A stretch of DNA of 64,000 nucleotides from an uncultured Bacteroidales bacterium (lineage in GTDB: Bacteria > Bacteroidota > Bacteroidia > Bacteroidales > UBA932): assembly GCA_944322585.1 (NCBI GenBank), contig CALUPB010000007.1:62001-126000 (forward strand), read 5' to 3'. Made by a program: the position numbers and the translations under genes. The notes under the pieces are model-generated. The model saw nothing but the letters and a program-made list of their open reading frames with translations, was not told where the DNA came from and made no database searches. This document shows, piece after piece, positions 35,530 to 44,708 of the stretch; the stretch's first letter is position 1, and each line of letters begins with the position of its first letter.

Positions 35530-35594
35530 GGTGGCTCTTGCCTTTGTGTCCGATGACAGACCGGTCATAAGCAGAGGCGGGAGCCACCCTTTTC
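35530..35594 (+). terminator. Terminator between PUL and recQ
   Basis: GGTGGCTC (35530-35537) pairs with GAGCCACC (35581-35588), extended inwards by two G-T pairs and AGGC/GCCT. A second small stem (ATGAC/GTCAT) sits in the loop. CTTTTCC follows on the plus strand. It ends the plus-strand PUL operon and may also serve recQ. Confidence 0.75.
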
Positions 35595-35597
35595 CTG

Positions 35598-37340
35598 TCA
35601 GTCGATACCGTCGCGCAGACGGTCGAGACGGCGGCGGTCGGGATTGCCGCGACAGACATCGCATGTGCCGCATGCAGGGGCATCGTCCTGACCGAAATAC
35701 CTCAGAAGGAAACGGCTTCTGCATTCGTCCTCTTCCGTAACGTATTCTATCATGGTCTCTATCCTGTCATGCGCCATCTTCTTCAGGGAGGCATATCTCT
35801 GAGGCATCAGATTGACATCCTTCTCGTGAAGCCTGTCATGCAGAAGATATATCACGGTAGAATGGTCAGCCGGCACATACCTTATTATATGTTCCAATGA
35901 AAGTCTGTACAGGACCTGTCTCAGGACAGGCACCGTCATGCCGGCTGCCGATGCGACATGGTTTTCGTCGATCGGCACAGGCCACGAAAACAGCCCGGTA
36001 TACCTGCGCATCAGCACCTCAAGGACACGCTCCATGGACCGTTCCGGGATTTCTATGTCATAAAGTTCTGTGCGGGACGGGATTATCTGCACTTTCGTGG
36101 ATATGTCCATATCCTCCATCACTGCCCAATGCCCGGCCCGTTCGATATATTTCATGGCATAATATGCCGAAGAACGGTTCAACCTGAAATGGCGGCAGAA
36201 CTCGTCGATATTGAATTTCAGCTGGCGGCCCTCCCCTGTCTCGTAAGGTATCCCGAAAAACATGTGAACCTTATGATAGATATCCTCCACATAGTCGAGA
36301 GGAGGGAATGACAGCGTCTCTATCTGGTGAAGCCTGCGGACATCGCCGCTCCCGTGCAGCAGGACCGCATACGAGCGCTTCCCGTCACGGCCGGCACGGC
36401 CGGCCTCCTGGAAATATGCCTCCGGAGAATCCGGTACGTCGAAATGTACCACACTCCTGACATCGGGCTTGTCTATCCCCATTCCGAATGCATTGGTGCA
36501 CACCATTATCCTCGTCCTGCCGGCCTTCCAGTCCTCCTGTCTCTGCGCCCTCGTCTGCGGGCCCAACCCGGCATGGTAATAAGATGCGGACACTCCATGC
36601 GACTTCAGGAATGAAGCCAGTTCCTCCGTCTTTTTCCGGCTGCGGACATACACGATACCCGTTCCCTGCACCGCCCCGCATATCTCCATCAGTTTCCCGA
36701 GCTTGTCTTCGCAATGCCGTACGATATACGAAAGGTTCGGTCTCTCGAAACTGCCTTTAAGAAGCATCCTTTCCCTGAAAGCGAGCTTCTCCATGATATC
36801 TTCCGCCACCGACGGGGTTGCCGTGGCGGTCAGGGCTATCACCGGAGCCTCCACCGTCTTCCGCAGGGAACTTATCTCCAGATATTCAGGTCTGAAATCA
36901 TATCCCCACTGGGAAATGCAGTGAGCCTCGTCCACCACGATATAGCTGACCTGCATGCATTCGGCATACTGACGGAAAAGCGGTGTGGAAAGTCTCTCCG
37001 GAGAAAGATACAGGAACTTGAAGTCCCCGTATGCGGCATTGTTCAGAGCCGTTTCCACTTCCCTGCGCGACATCCCCGCATACACGGCAAGAGCCTTCAC
37101 TCCCCTGTCGCAAAGATTCTGCACCTGGTCCTTCATCAGGGCTATAAGTGGGGTGACTACAAGCGCAATCCCCTCTTTCATCAGGGCCGGGACCTGGAAA
37201 CACACCGACTTGCCTCCTCCTGTAGGAAGTATCGCCAGCACGTCCTTCCCTGCCGCTGCAGCACCGATAATATCTTTCTGCATGGGCCTGAACGACTCAT
37301 ATCCCCAATATTCCTTCAATATTTCCGATGCCCTGTCCAT
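35598..37340 (-). CDS. recQ: RecQ-family ATP-dependent DNA helicase
   Basis: The 580-residue 3'-5' helicase unwinds recombination and repair intermediates. It has motif 0 and I (WGYESFRPMQKDII, LPTGGGKSVCF), DEAH box (VVDEAHCISQWGYDFRP), motif VI (YFQEAGRAGRDG), and the RecQ zinc site in its last 60 residues (RSRFLLRYFGQ...CGTCDVC). It lacks the HRDC domain and part of the winged helix seen in E. coli RecQ (609 residues), like other second RecQ copies of Bacteroidales. It is monocistronic. Confidence 0.93.
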   Translation of the reverse strand: MDRASEILKEYWGYESFRPMQKDIIGAAAAGKDVLAILPTGGGKSVCFQVPALMKEGIALVVTPLIALMKDQVQNLCDRGVKALAVYAGMSRREVETALNNAAYGDFKFLYLSPERLSTPLFRQYAECMQVSYIVVDEAHCISQWGYDFRPEYLEISSLRKTVEAPVIALTATATPSVAEDIMEKLAFRERMLLKGSFERPNLSYIVRHCEDKLGKLMEICGAVQGTGIVYVRSRKKTEELASFLKSHGVSASYYHAGLGPQTRAQRQEDWKAGRTRIMVCTNAFGMGIDKPDVRSVVHFDVPDSPEAYFQEAGRAGRDGKRSYAVLLHGSGDVRRLHQIETLSFPPLDYVEDIYHKVHMFFGIPYETGEGRQLKFNIDEFCRHFRLNRSSAYYAMKYIERAGHWAVMEDMDISTKVQIIPSRTELYDIEIPERSMERVLEVLMRRYTGLFSWPVPIDENHVASAAGMTVPVLRQVLYRLSLEHIIRYVPADHSTVIYLLHDRLHEKDVNLMPQRYASLKKMAHDRIETMIEYVTEEDECRSRFLLRYFGQDDAPACGTCDVCRGNPDRRRLDRLRDGID

Positions 37341-37402
37341 CCCCGTAACCTATGGCTCAATTTTTGCATAAATAGGCCGCCGGAAAAAGCGGAACCCCAG
37401 GA

Positions 37403-37410
37403 CAAAAATA
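37403..37410 (-). promoter_or_regulatory. -7 element of recQ
   Basis: TATTTTTG on the minus strand fits the consensus; the -33 position has ATTG (37431-37434, 20-bp spacer). Confidence 0.5.
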
Positions 37411-37439
37411 GGAACTGTTTTATTTTCTGTCAATATAAA

Positions 37440-37470
37440 TTTGAGCAATCGCAAAAATAGCTTATTTTTG
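37440..37470 (+). promoter_or_regulatory. Promoter of pckA
   Basis: TTTG (37440-37443), a 19-bp spacer and TATTTTTG (37463-37470) match the consensus exactly. The leader is about 70 bases. Confidence 0.8.
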
Positions 37471-37547
37471 CACCGCCCCGACGGGACCGCATCCTGTCAG
37501 GAACCGGAAAGGGAAAGTATATTTGTTTTATATAAATTTTTGGTTTT

Positions 37548-39155
37548 ATGAGTAAAATTGATTTGACCAAGTACGGCATCACCGATGTCAAGGAAATTCT
37601 CCACAATCCATCCTACGAAGTCCTTTTCGAGGAAGAGACAAAAGACGGTCTCGAGGGTTATGAGAAAGGCCAGGTAACAGAACTCGGAGCTGTCAACGTA
37701 ATGACAGGAATCTACACCGGACGTTCTCCTAAAGACAAATTCTTTGTTTACAACGAAGCCAGCAAGGATACTGTATGGTGGACTTCAGACGAATACAAGA
37801 ATGACAACAAGCCTTGCTCTGAAGAGGCATGGGCCGACCTCAAGGCAAAGGCCGTAAAGCAGCTTTCAGGCAAGAGGCTTTTCGTGATGGATACTTTCTG
37901 CGGAGCGAACCCTGCCACCCGTCTTAAAGTACGTTTCATCATGGAAGTTGCATGGCAGGCTCATTTCGTGAAGAACATGTTCATCCGTCCTACAGAGGAG
38001 GAACTTGCAAACTACGGCGAGCCTGATTTCGTGTCATTCAACGCAGCAAAGGCAAAGGTAGAGAACTACAAGGAGCTCGGCCTCAACTCCGAGACCGCTA
38101 CCGTATTCAACCTCAAGACCAACGAGCAGGTTATCCTCAACACATGGTACGGCGGCGAGATGAAGAAAGGTATCTTCTCCATCATGAACTACCTCAACCC
38201 TCTCCGCGGTATCGCCTCAATGCACTGCTCCGCCAACACCGACAAGGAAGGAAAGAGCACAGCCATCTTCTTCGGTCTTTCAGGAACAGGCAAGACCACC
38301 CTTTCAACAGACCCTAAGAGACTCCTCATCGGTGATGACGAGCACGGATGGGATGACAACGGCGTCTTCAACTATGAGGGCGGATGCTATGCAAAAGTCA
38401 TCAACCTCGACAAGGAAAGCGAGCCTGATATCTATAACGCTATCAGAAGGGATGCACTTCTCGAGAACGTCACTGTAGACGCCAACGGCAAGATTGACTT
38501 CGCTGACAAGAGCGTTACAGAGAACACTCGTGTATCCTACCCTATCGACCACATCGAGAACATCGTAAAGCCGGTTTCCAAGGGTCCTCACGCAAAACAG
38601 GTCATATTCCTGTCAGCCGATGCATTCGGTGTACTTCCTCCTGTATCCATCCTTACTCCGGAACAGACACAGTACTACTTCCTTTCAGGATTTACAGCAA
38701 AGCTTGCTGGAACAGAGCGCGGCATCACCGAGCCTACTCCGACATTCTCCGCATGCTTCGGTGCAGCATTCCTTTCACTCCACCCGACCAAGTACGGTGA
38801 GGAGCTCGTGAAGAGGATGAATGCAGTAGGAGCAAAGGCATATCTCGTAAATACGGGCTGGAACGGTACAGGCAAGCGTATCTCCATCCGCGACACCCGC
38901 GGAATCATCGACGCTATTCTCGACGGTTCAATCGAGAAGGCCCCTACCAAGAAGATTCCGTATTTCGACTTCGAAGTGCCTACCGAACTTCCTGGAGTGG
39001 ATCCTGCTATCCTCGATCCTCGCGACACCTACGCTGAAGCATCACAGTGGGACGAGAAGGCTAAAGACCTCGCAGGCCGCTTCATCAAGAACTTCGACAA
39101 GTTCACCGGCAACGAACTCGGGAAATCTCTCGTAGCCGCCGGCCCTAAGCTTTAA
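37548..39155 (+). CDS. pckA: Phosphoenolpyruvate carboxykinase (ATP)
   Basis: PckA interconverts oxaloacetate and PEP. In succinate-producing Bacteroidales it fixes CO2 onto PEP during fermentation. The 535-residue protein has the P-loop [16 protein letters not shown] (about 243-258), the kinase-2 region [14 protein letters not shown] with metal ligands, [13 protein letters not shown] TGRSPKDKF near residue 60, and the adenine-binding end. Codon use differs from its neighbours: ATC, CGC/CGT, CTC and CCT dominate where other genes use ATA, AGG and AGA freely, as expected for a highly expressed gene. Confidence 0.98.
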   Translation: MSKIDLTKYGITDVKEILHNPSYEVLFEEETKDGLEGYEKGQVTELGAVNVMTGIYTGRSPKDKFFVYNEASKDTVWWTSDEYKNDNKPCSEEAWADLKAKAVKQLSGKRLFVMDTFCGANPATRLKVRFIMEVAWQAHFVKNMFIRPTEEELANYGEPDFVSFNAAKAKVENYKELGLNSETATVFNLKTNEQVILNTWYGGEMKKGIFSIMNYLNPLRGIASMHCSANTDKEGKSTAIFFGLSGTGKTTLSTDPKRLLIGDDEHGWDDNGVFNYEGGCYAKVINLDKESEPDIYNAIRRDALLENVTVDANGKIDFADKSVTENTRVSYPIDHIENIVKPVSKGPHAKQVIFLSADAFGVLPPVSILTPEQTQYYFLSGFTAKLAGTERGITEPTPTFSACFGAAFLSLHPTKYGEELVKRMNAVGAKAYLVNTGWNGTGKRISIRDTRGIIDAILDGSIEKAPTKKIPYFDFEVPTELPGVDPAILDPRDTYAEASQWDEKAKDLAGRFIKNFDKFTGNELGKSLVAAGPKL

Positions 39156-39195
39156 TCAGGCAACATTCAGGCAACAGGCCTGAGATGAAAGGCAT

Positions 39196-39237
39196 AAGGG
39201 TGATTCAAATCGGTTTGAGTCACCCTTTGTTCTTTTT
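39196..39237 (+). terminator. Terminator of pckA
   Basis: AAGGGTGATTCAAA (39196-39209) pairs with TTTGAGTCACCCTT (39214-39227) around a TCGG loop, with one G-T pair. TGTTCTTTTT follows. Confidence 0.9.
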
Positions 39238-39287
39238 GAAGCCGGACGTCTTAATGGTTATCTTTTTGCCGCAGACCACTCCTCCTA

Positions 39288-40550
39288 TCATGCAAAACAT
39301 CCCGTAAAATAGATATACACGCCATTCTCCTCAGGAGGGGCAGGCCAGAAACGCACAGGGTCACCGAAATCCAGAGGCCATGCGAAAACGGGGCCTCCGG
39401 TTCCGAAATCTATCCCGTATATATTGAATTTAAGGCAATTATTAACAATGAATGTCGTCGGGCGGAAACTCCACACGGAACTGATGTCAAACGGCAGATA
39501 CGGCATTTTCTTTTCAACCATTGCGCAATAAAGGGCAAAATACTCCTCCTCTATGTCCGGAGACAAAGAGCTTTTCATACCCCCATCTATCCTTACGGCC
39601 ATTTCCGCCAAAGAAAGATCCGCACTGAAGGCTATCGGGGCAATGGTAAAGGAAGCATTCCCCATGCAGTCCGCGCCGATGCCGGCCATGCGCCCCCTAT
39701 GGTCGACGGTATGCACTATGCTTACTGTCTTCCCTTCCCATCCCATGCGCCTTTTCAGGACATCTGCAGTCATTGCGCACAATACGGCATTACGTCCTGT
39801 CCTCATGCCTGTCGCATTGCATACCCTGTCCCGGACAGAAGCGATTTCCTGCTCAGGGACAAAGAGCGGACGAGACAGACGCCTGTCCATCCGCAGCAAT
39901 TTCTGCATCATCATCCGGAATATAGCCGAAGACCGTATCCTGAACATCCCCTTCTGTTCCAGCATACTGCTGGCTGACTTCATGTCCGAAGCGACGAGTT
40001 TCCCGTACAGATCTGAAGCGGCAAGAACCCGATTGATCGCGCTGTCATAAACAGGTCTTACCGACAACTTCCCGACTCTCGCCAGGGAAGCCCAGTTGTC
40101 CATCATAGAATAAAAGGCCCTGCCGTCCGCACAAAAATGCGAACATCTGACATTAAGGATTGTGCCGTCTTGGAGATGGCTTGTTTTCACACTCATCAGC
40201 GGGGATTTGCCGGCAAGGGCCGATTTATTGTCGAACCATGCCCTGAATCTTTCCCCCGGAATCGTGAGCCTTGATATCTCTTTCACCCTCATCCCCGGGA
40301 TACAGGTTTCCTCCCAAAGGACTCCGGCATTGTTGCAGAGGATGCCGTCGGCTGCCATCCGGCCTGCCAGAGTCGGATACACATCAAGAAGCCCACGCAG
40401 CGCCTCTTTCAGCATGTCCGTGTCCAAGCGGTGGTCGTACATCCAGAACTGGTTTATGACCAGATGTTTACATACGGAATCGATGCATGATGCAGCATAT
40501 TCGGACATCTTCGGCCTTCCGTAAGCCGTTATCAGACTCTTCTGTTCCAT
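39288..40550 (-). CDS. BAHD-type (HxxxD) acyltransferase
   Basis: The 420-residue protein has the two signature motifs of BAHD/HCT acyl-CoA-dependent acyltransferases: HFCADG (His138, Asp142) between the two halves, and DFGTGGP (381-387) in place of DFGWGKP near the C-terminus. Further family features are a start region with IDSVCKHL...FWMYDHRLDTDMLKEALRGLLDVYPTLAGR, a middle RTGRNAVLCAMTADVLKRR and GNASF, similar to the family GNA motif. BAHD enzymes move acyl groups from CoA to alcohols or amines and are best known from plants and fungi. Here the gene is the last of a TPR-WalJ-acyltransferase operon. Substrate and role are unknown. A condensation-domain-like acyltransferase is the alternative. 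Confidence 0.75.
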   Translation of the reverse strand: MEQKSLITAYGRPKMSEYAASCIDSVCKHLVINQFWMYDHRLDTDMLKEALRGLLDVYPTLAGRMAADGILCNNAGVLWEETCIPGMRVKEISRLTIPGERFRAWFDNKSALAGKSPLMSVKTSHLQDGTILNVRCSHFCADGRAFYSMMDNWASLARVGKLSVRPVYDSAINRVLAASDLYGKLVASDMKSASSMLEQKGMFRIRSSAIFRMMMQKLLRMDRRLSRPLFVPEQEIASVRDRVCNATGMRTGRNAVLCAMTADVLKRRMGWEGKTVSIVHTVDHRGRMAGIGADCMGNASFTIAPIAFSADLSLAEMAVRIDGGMKSSLSPDIEEEYFALYCAMVEKKMPYLPFDISSVWSFRPTTFIVNNCLKFNIYGIDFGTGGPVFAWPLDFGDPVRFWPAPPEENGVYIYFTGCFA

Positions 40551-40577
40551 TCAAGCACGGTAAAAAAATGAATTGCA

Positions 40578-41447
40578 TTACAGTACAAACAGGGATGAAG
40601 GGGTACGTCTGGGAAGACAGCGCAGGGACGGTATGCGCGACTCCACCGATGCCGGGCTTTCCTCCGTGACATAAGGATCCCTGCGCAGAGCTGTTCCGGC
40701 ATGTCCGGACGGTACCGACTGGAAACATTCCCTGAGAACGGAAGCGGAACAGTCATAAGCCAGTTTCGGGGTATTGTTGTTCTCGCTCAGATGACACAGG
40801 AAGATATTCCTGAGCCCTGGATGGATGAAACTGCGGATGGCATCCGCACATTCGTCGTTGCTCAGATGACCGTTACCCTGGACTATCCTCATCTTAAGGT
40901 CATAGGTATACGGACCGGCCATCAGCATGTCCATATCGTAATTGGATTCGATCACGACCGTATCGGCCTGTCTGGCGAATGCCAGGGCCTCGTCGGTCAT
41001 CCTGCCTATATCCGTCATTATCACGAAACGGTGATCCTCTGCCACAATGGCATAGCCGACTGTCTGGGTGGCATCATGAGGCATGACAAAATATCTGACG
41101 CTGAATCCGTTGATATGATTCCATTTCCCCTCCTCCAGCACCTTCCGGCAGCCTCCTATGTGGGAAGCTGTGAACGTATGGCACGCAAGGGCCCCATGCA
41201 GGACTCCCGTAGCGTACACCGGCTTATGCAGTTTCTTGCAGAAAGACCCGAGATGGCGTATATGGTCGAGATGGTCATGCGTGACAAGTATGGCCCCGAA
41301 AGATTCATATGACAGCCCGTTCTCTTCAAGGGACTTTTTCAGCCGTCGAAGACTGACTCCCGCATCTATCAGCAATCCTCCGTCCTCCGTGCCCAAATAA
41401 TAGCAGTTGCCGCAGCTCCCGCTGGAAAAACTCATGAACCTCACCAT
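40578..41447 (-). CDS. WalJ/YycJ-like MBL-fold hydrolase
   Basis: The 289-residue cytosolic protein has the WalJ start FSSGSCGNCYYLG, the metal motif THDHLDHIRHL (about 56-66), MPHDATQTVGY, MTDIG and HLSNDECAD...LCHLSENNNTP. WalJ proteins are linked to DNA maintenance or cell-wall regulation in Firmicutes, while the Bacteroidota role is not known. The last 40 residues are proline-, serine- and arginine-rich and not conserved. The ATG overlaps the stop of the TPR gene by one base and the acyltransferase starts 27 bases after the stop. Confidence 0.88.
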   Translation of the reverse strand: MVRFMSFSSGSCGNCYYLGTEDGGLLIDAGVSLRRLKKSLEENGLSYESFGAILVTHDHLDHIRHLGSFCKKLHKPVYATGVLHGALACHTFTASHIGGCRKVLEEGKWNHINGFSVRYFVMPHDATQTVGYAIVAEDHRFVIMTDIGRMTDEALAFARQADTVVIESNYDMDMLMAGPYTYDLKMRIVQGNGHLSNDECADAIRSFIHPGLRNIFLCHLSENNNTPKLAYDCSASVLRECFQSVPSGHAGTALRRDPYVTEESPASVESRIPSLRCLPRRTPSSLFVL

Positions 41448-43474
41448 TACAGCTCTCCTTCCTGTTCACAGTATTTGTTGATTACGCTGTATGCCTCGCT
41501 CACCCCCAGTTCGCCTGCCCTGGACAGGTCGATACAGCCTTTTTCCCTGTCCTTGAGATATATCAGGACAAGCCCTCTGTTGTAATATGCGTCACCCATA
41601 TACGGGAAGAGCCGTATGGCTTCGGTATAGCTGTCTATGGACGGTATATGTTCCCCGGCAAGACAATACAGATTGCCGAGGTCGAAATGGAGGTAAGGAA
41701 TGTCGCTTACGATGTCTGCGGCAGCCTCAAGGTCGGCTATGGCTCCGGAATAGTCATACTGCTGGCTGACCCTGTCTTTCACCCTGGCCCTGGTGGCACC
41801 TGTATCGTCCATCGTCAGGACCTGGACATTATTCTCTATCGACGATATGAAATCTATCATCTCCGCCTTCAGCACGCCCCTGTTCATCAGATAGAATGCT
41901 TTGTAAAGCGCCTCTATGCCAGTGCTGTCGACCCGTTCCACCGCCCTGTCATAATAGGACAGGGCTGAATTGAACTGCCGGGACTCCGACTCGTACAGGG
42001 CTCTGAAGAAACATGCGGATGCGCTTTCGCTGTCTATGCCTTCCCCGTAAAGCACGGACTCTGCCGCATCAAGAGCGGACCGGTGCACTGAAGAAGAGTC
42101 GGAACCGGTTATGGAGACAGGAACCGGAGCACCGTCAATGAATCTGGAGATGAGAGGATTCTCATACCCGCGTGACAGGGCATACCTCGTATCATCCCTG
42201 AATGCCGCAAGGGCGAACTTGTACAGCGGTTTCAGCCTTATGTCTATGTCCCTGTGCTGCAGAAGTTCGTCATTGAAGTCTTTCTTGGCGAAATCCGCAT
42301 CCAGTGCTATGAGGGAACTGTACTTCTTAGTGGTATCGGCAAACGACTCCGAATCCCTGCTGCTCGCTGTCCTGTACTCCGCCACCTTCTCCTGGGCAAT
42401 CCTGTAGTCCTCCTTCGAACCCGCCATGTCCCCGAGCATATTCTTCACATACGAACGGTTCATATATGCCTTGGCGAAGTCGGGATACAGTTCTATCGCC
42501 CTATCGTAGTCCTCCAGGGCATCCTGATAACGTCCCATCTCTATGAAGACGGAAGCGCGGTTGAAATATGCAAGGACATTCTCGGGATTGATGTTCAGTA
42601 CCCTGTCCATATCCGACAGGGCATCTTCATAGGCACCGACCTGGGCATTGATAAGCCCTCTGTTGTATAGGGTCAGGGCATTGCCCGGCTCCTCTTCGAG
42701 CACCCTGTTCAGGTCGGCCATGGCAGCCCTGTAGTCCTTCTGTTCATACAGCATTATCGCCCTGTTGAAATACGCAAAAGTATTGGCCGTATCGAGGGCT
42801 ATGGCCTTGTCCATGTCTGCAATCGCATCCTCAAAATCTCCTGAAGAAGCGTACAGTCTTCCCCTTCTGATATATCCCTCCGGATCGAACCGGTCAAGAC
42901 GTATGGCCCTGTTGTAGTCATCGAGGGCCTTCAGGGTATCTCCGAGGAAGAGATAGCTTGCACCTCTGTTCAGATAGGCGGACGGGTCTTTCGGTTCTTT
43001 CCTTATATATTTGTCGAAATCAGCCACGGCCTTGTCGAACTGCTGCGAAAGGAAATATGTCACTCCCCGGCTGAAATACAGTCCTATAAACCCCGGTCTG
43101 AGTTCAATGGCCTTCTGCAGATCCGCAAGCGCTTCATCGTATTTTCCGAACCGGCTCAAAGCGATTGCCCTGTAATGGTAGCCGGACGTGAACACGGGGT
43201 TCAGTCTCACGGAATTGTCGAAATCCTGCTGGGCGCCCCTTATATCCCCGAGATTGTACTTCGCGATCCCCCTGAAGAAAAAAGTCCAGTAGTCAGCCGT
43301 ATCGAGCCGCGCCAGGACATTGAAATTCTCTATGGCCTGGGAATATTTTCCGTCCGACAGGGCAAGACGGCCCCTGTAAAAGAACACATCCTTGTCATAC
43401 TGGGCAAACACCTGCGCAGCCCCGCAAAGCAGCAGGACCATGACCGGCAGACATTTCCTCAAGAGACAGTTCAT
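41447..43474 (-). CDS. Secreted TPR-repeat protein
   Basis: The 675-residue protein has a signal peptide (about 1-23, VMVLLLCGAAQVFA) followed by about ten consecutive tetratricopeptide repeats (about 25-370), each with the pattern AIxLxPxFxxAYxNRG or AYFNRAxxLxExG. A less regular helical region (370-560) and two or three further TPR units follow near the C-terminus. It is a periplasmic scaffold for protein interactions of unknown partners. The ATG at 43474 gives the signal peptide; the open frame 200 bases upstream runs into the opposite gene and lacks any signal sequence. It heads the operon with walJ and the acyltransferase. Confidence 0.85.
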   Translation of the reverse strand: MNCLLRKCLPVMVLLLCGAAQVFAQYDKDVFFYRGRLALSDGKYSQAIENFNVLARLDTADYWTFFFRGIAKYNLGDIRGAQQDFDNSVRLNPVFTSGYHYRAIALSRFGKYDEALADLQKAIELRPGFIGLYFSRGVTYFLSQQFDKAVADFDKYIRKEPKDPSAYLNRGASYLFLGDTLKALDDYNRAIRLDRFDPEGYIRRGRLYASSGDFEDAIADMDKAIALDTANTFAYFNRAIMLYEQKDYRAAMADLNRVLEEEPGNALTLYNRGLINAQVGAYEDALSDMDRVLNINPENVLAYFNRASVFIEMGRYQDALEDYDRAIELYPDFAKAYMNRSYVKNMLGDMAGSKEDYRIAQEKVAEYRTASSRDSESFADTTKKYSSLIALDADFAKKDFNDELLQHRDIDIRLKPLYKFALAAFRDDTRYALSRGYENPLISRFIDGAPVPVSITGSDSSSVHRSALDAAESVLYGEGIDSESASACFFRALYESESRQFNSALSYYDRAVERVDSTGIEALYKAFYLMNRGVLKAEMIDFISSIENNVQVLTMDDTGATRARVKDRVSQQYDYSGAIADLEAAADIVSDIPYLHFDLGNLYCLAGEHIPSIDSYTEAIRLFPYMGDAYYNRGLVLIYLKDREKGCIDLSRAGELGVSEAYSVINKYCEQEGEL

Positions 43475-43512
43475 CGTATTCACTGAAATTTCCGAATGTT
43501 CATTAATTTTCC

Positions 43513-43520
43513 TAATTTTG
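43513..43520 (+). promoter_or_regulatory. -7 element of the M28-like gene
   Basis: TAATTTTG fits the -7 consensus. The transcript would start near 43527, inside the region also transcribed from the opposite promoter. Confidence 0.45.
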
Positions 43521-43550
43521 CCGGCCATCCGGATCTGTCCCGGCAAACTG

Positions 43551-43558
43551 CAAAGATA
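43551..43558 (-). promoter_or_regulatory. -7 element of the TPR operon
   Basis: TATCTTTG on the minus strand fits the consensus. Its start near 43544 lies beyond the start of the plus-strand transcript, so the two 5' ends should overlap by about 17 bases. Confidence 0.45.
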
Positions 43559-43568
43559 CACATTTATT

Positions 43569-44645
43569 ATGCCTGCGACCCCATATAATGTAAAAAAATT
43601 ATCGGCCGTACTGTTTTTGACGATGGCCACGGGACTTGCCGCATCCGTTGCAACGGCCGGCGCCCCGTCCGTCACCACATACGGGGCAACAGACAGTATC
43701 GCTGCCAGAATAGGTTTCTACGACGAAAGATCCGCACAGAACGTGGTCTGGGAAAACAGGCTGCAGAGAATGGTGGAATTCTACAGCGATTCCCTGTGCG
43801 GAGGAAGGGCTACAGGAACGCGTGGAAGCACAGAGGCCGCATTCTCGATAGCAAGACATTTCCGCAAGGCAGGTCTTCTTCCGTTCGACGGCTCCTATTC
43901 CATGTCATTCTACACCCACGACAGCTTAAGGGTAGGCCACAACATCATCGGGATGCTGCCCGGCTCAAGGAAACATCCTGTGGATTCATATATCATAGTC
44001 GGAGCACATTACGACCACCTCGGCATACTGAACGGGAGGCTGTATCCCGGAGCCGACAACAATGCGTCCGGATTAGTCTCCCTGCTCTCCCTCTCGGACA
44101 TGTTTTCCTCTATGAAGACACTCGGCAAGGTCTATGACTCAAGCATCATCTTCGTGGCGTTCGACGGCAAGGAACTCAGCATGTCGGGAGCGGAAAGACT
44201 ATGGAAGATACTGGAAGAAGGCATGTTAGAGGACCCTGTAACCGGCAGCGCCATCACTCCCGACAAGATAGGCATGATGGTCAACATAGACCAGATCGGC
44301 TCCAGTCTCTCCCCTCTCGGTTCCGGCAGGGAAGACTTCATAATCATGCTCGGAGGGCACACCCTTCCGGACTATTACATGGACTGGTTCTCCCTGTGCA
44401 ACAGACTCTATGGGGCAAATCTGGAAATTTCGGACAGCTATTACGGCAGCGAGACCTTCACAAGACTCTTCTACAGGCTGTCGGACCAGAGACCGTTCGT
44501 GGACAACGGCATTCCGTCAGTGCTGTTCACTTCAGGCATCACTATGAACAACAACAAGACATACGACATTCCGGAGAGCCTGAACTACCCGGTCATGCGG
44601 AGGAGGATCATACTGATATACCACTGGCTCGACAAGATGCTGTAA
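43569..44645 (+). CDS. M28-family peptidase-like protein, active site altered
   Basis: The 358-residue secreted protein (signal peptide 1-30) has the fold markers of zinc aminopeptidases of family M28: GAHYDHLG (His147), GADNNASG (Asp162), FDGKEL (Glu202) and NIDQIG (Asp241). Two usual residues are replaced. The general-base glutamate before the ligand Glu202 is Lys201, and the last ligand, in a motif that usually reads SDHxPF, is Gln307 (SDQRPF). It may bind peptides without cleaving them or use another metal arrangement. The start at 43569 is chosen for its signal peptide. Confidence 0.82.
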   Translation: MPATPYNVKKLSAVLFLTMATGLAASVATAGAPSVTTYGATDSIAARIGFYDERSAQNVVWENRLQRMVEFYSDSLCGGRATGTRGSTEAAFSIARHFRKAGLLPFDGSYSMSFYTHDSLRVGHNIIGMLPGSRKHPVDSYIIVGAHYDHLGILNGRLYPGADNNASGLVSLLSLSDMFSSMKTLGKVYDSSIIFVAFDGKELSMSGAERLWKILEEGMLEDPVTGSAITPDKIGMMVNIDQIGSSLSPLGSGREDFIIMLGGHTLPDYYMDWFSLCNRLYGANLEISDSYYGSETFTRLFYRLSDQRPFVDNGIPSVLFTSGITMNNNKTYDIPESLNYPVMRRRIILIYHWLDKML

Positions 44646-44662
44646 AATATCAGAAAAAGCAT

Positions 44663-44670
44663 TATCTTTG
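44663..44670 (+). promoter_or_regulatory. -7 element of the ABC exporter operon
   Basis: TATCTTTG fits the consensus, without TTTG at -33. The leader would be about 32 bases to the ATG at 44709. Confidence 0.5.
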
Positions 44671-44708
44671 ACGGCTGAATTGCCCTGCGGGGCCTTACCG
44701 GGACACTG

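Noticed and set aside
41447..43678. Longer start of the TPR protein at 43678
   Set aside because: The extension covers the promoter region and part of the opposite M28-like gene; the ATG at 43474 gives the signal peptide.
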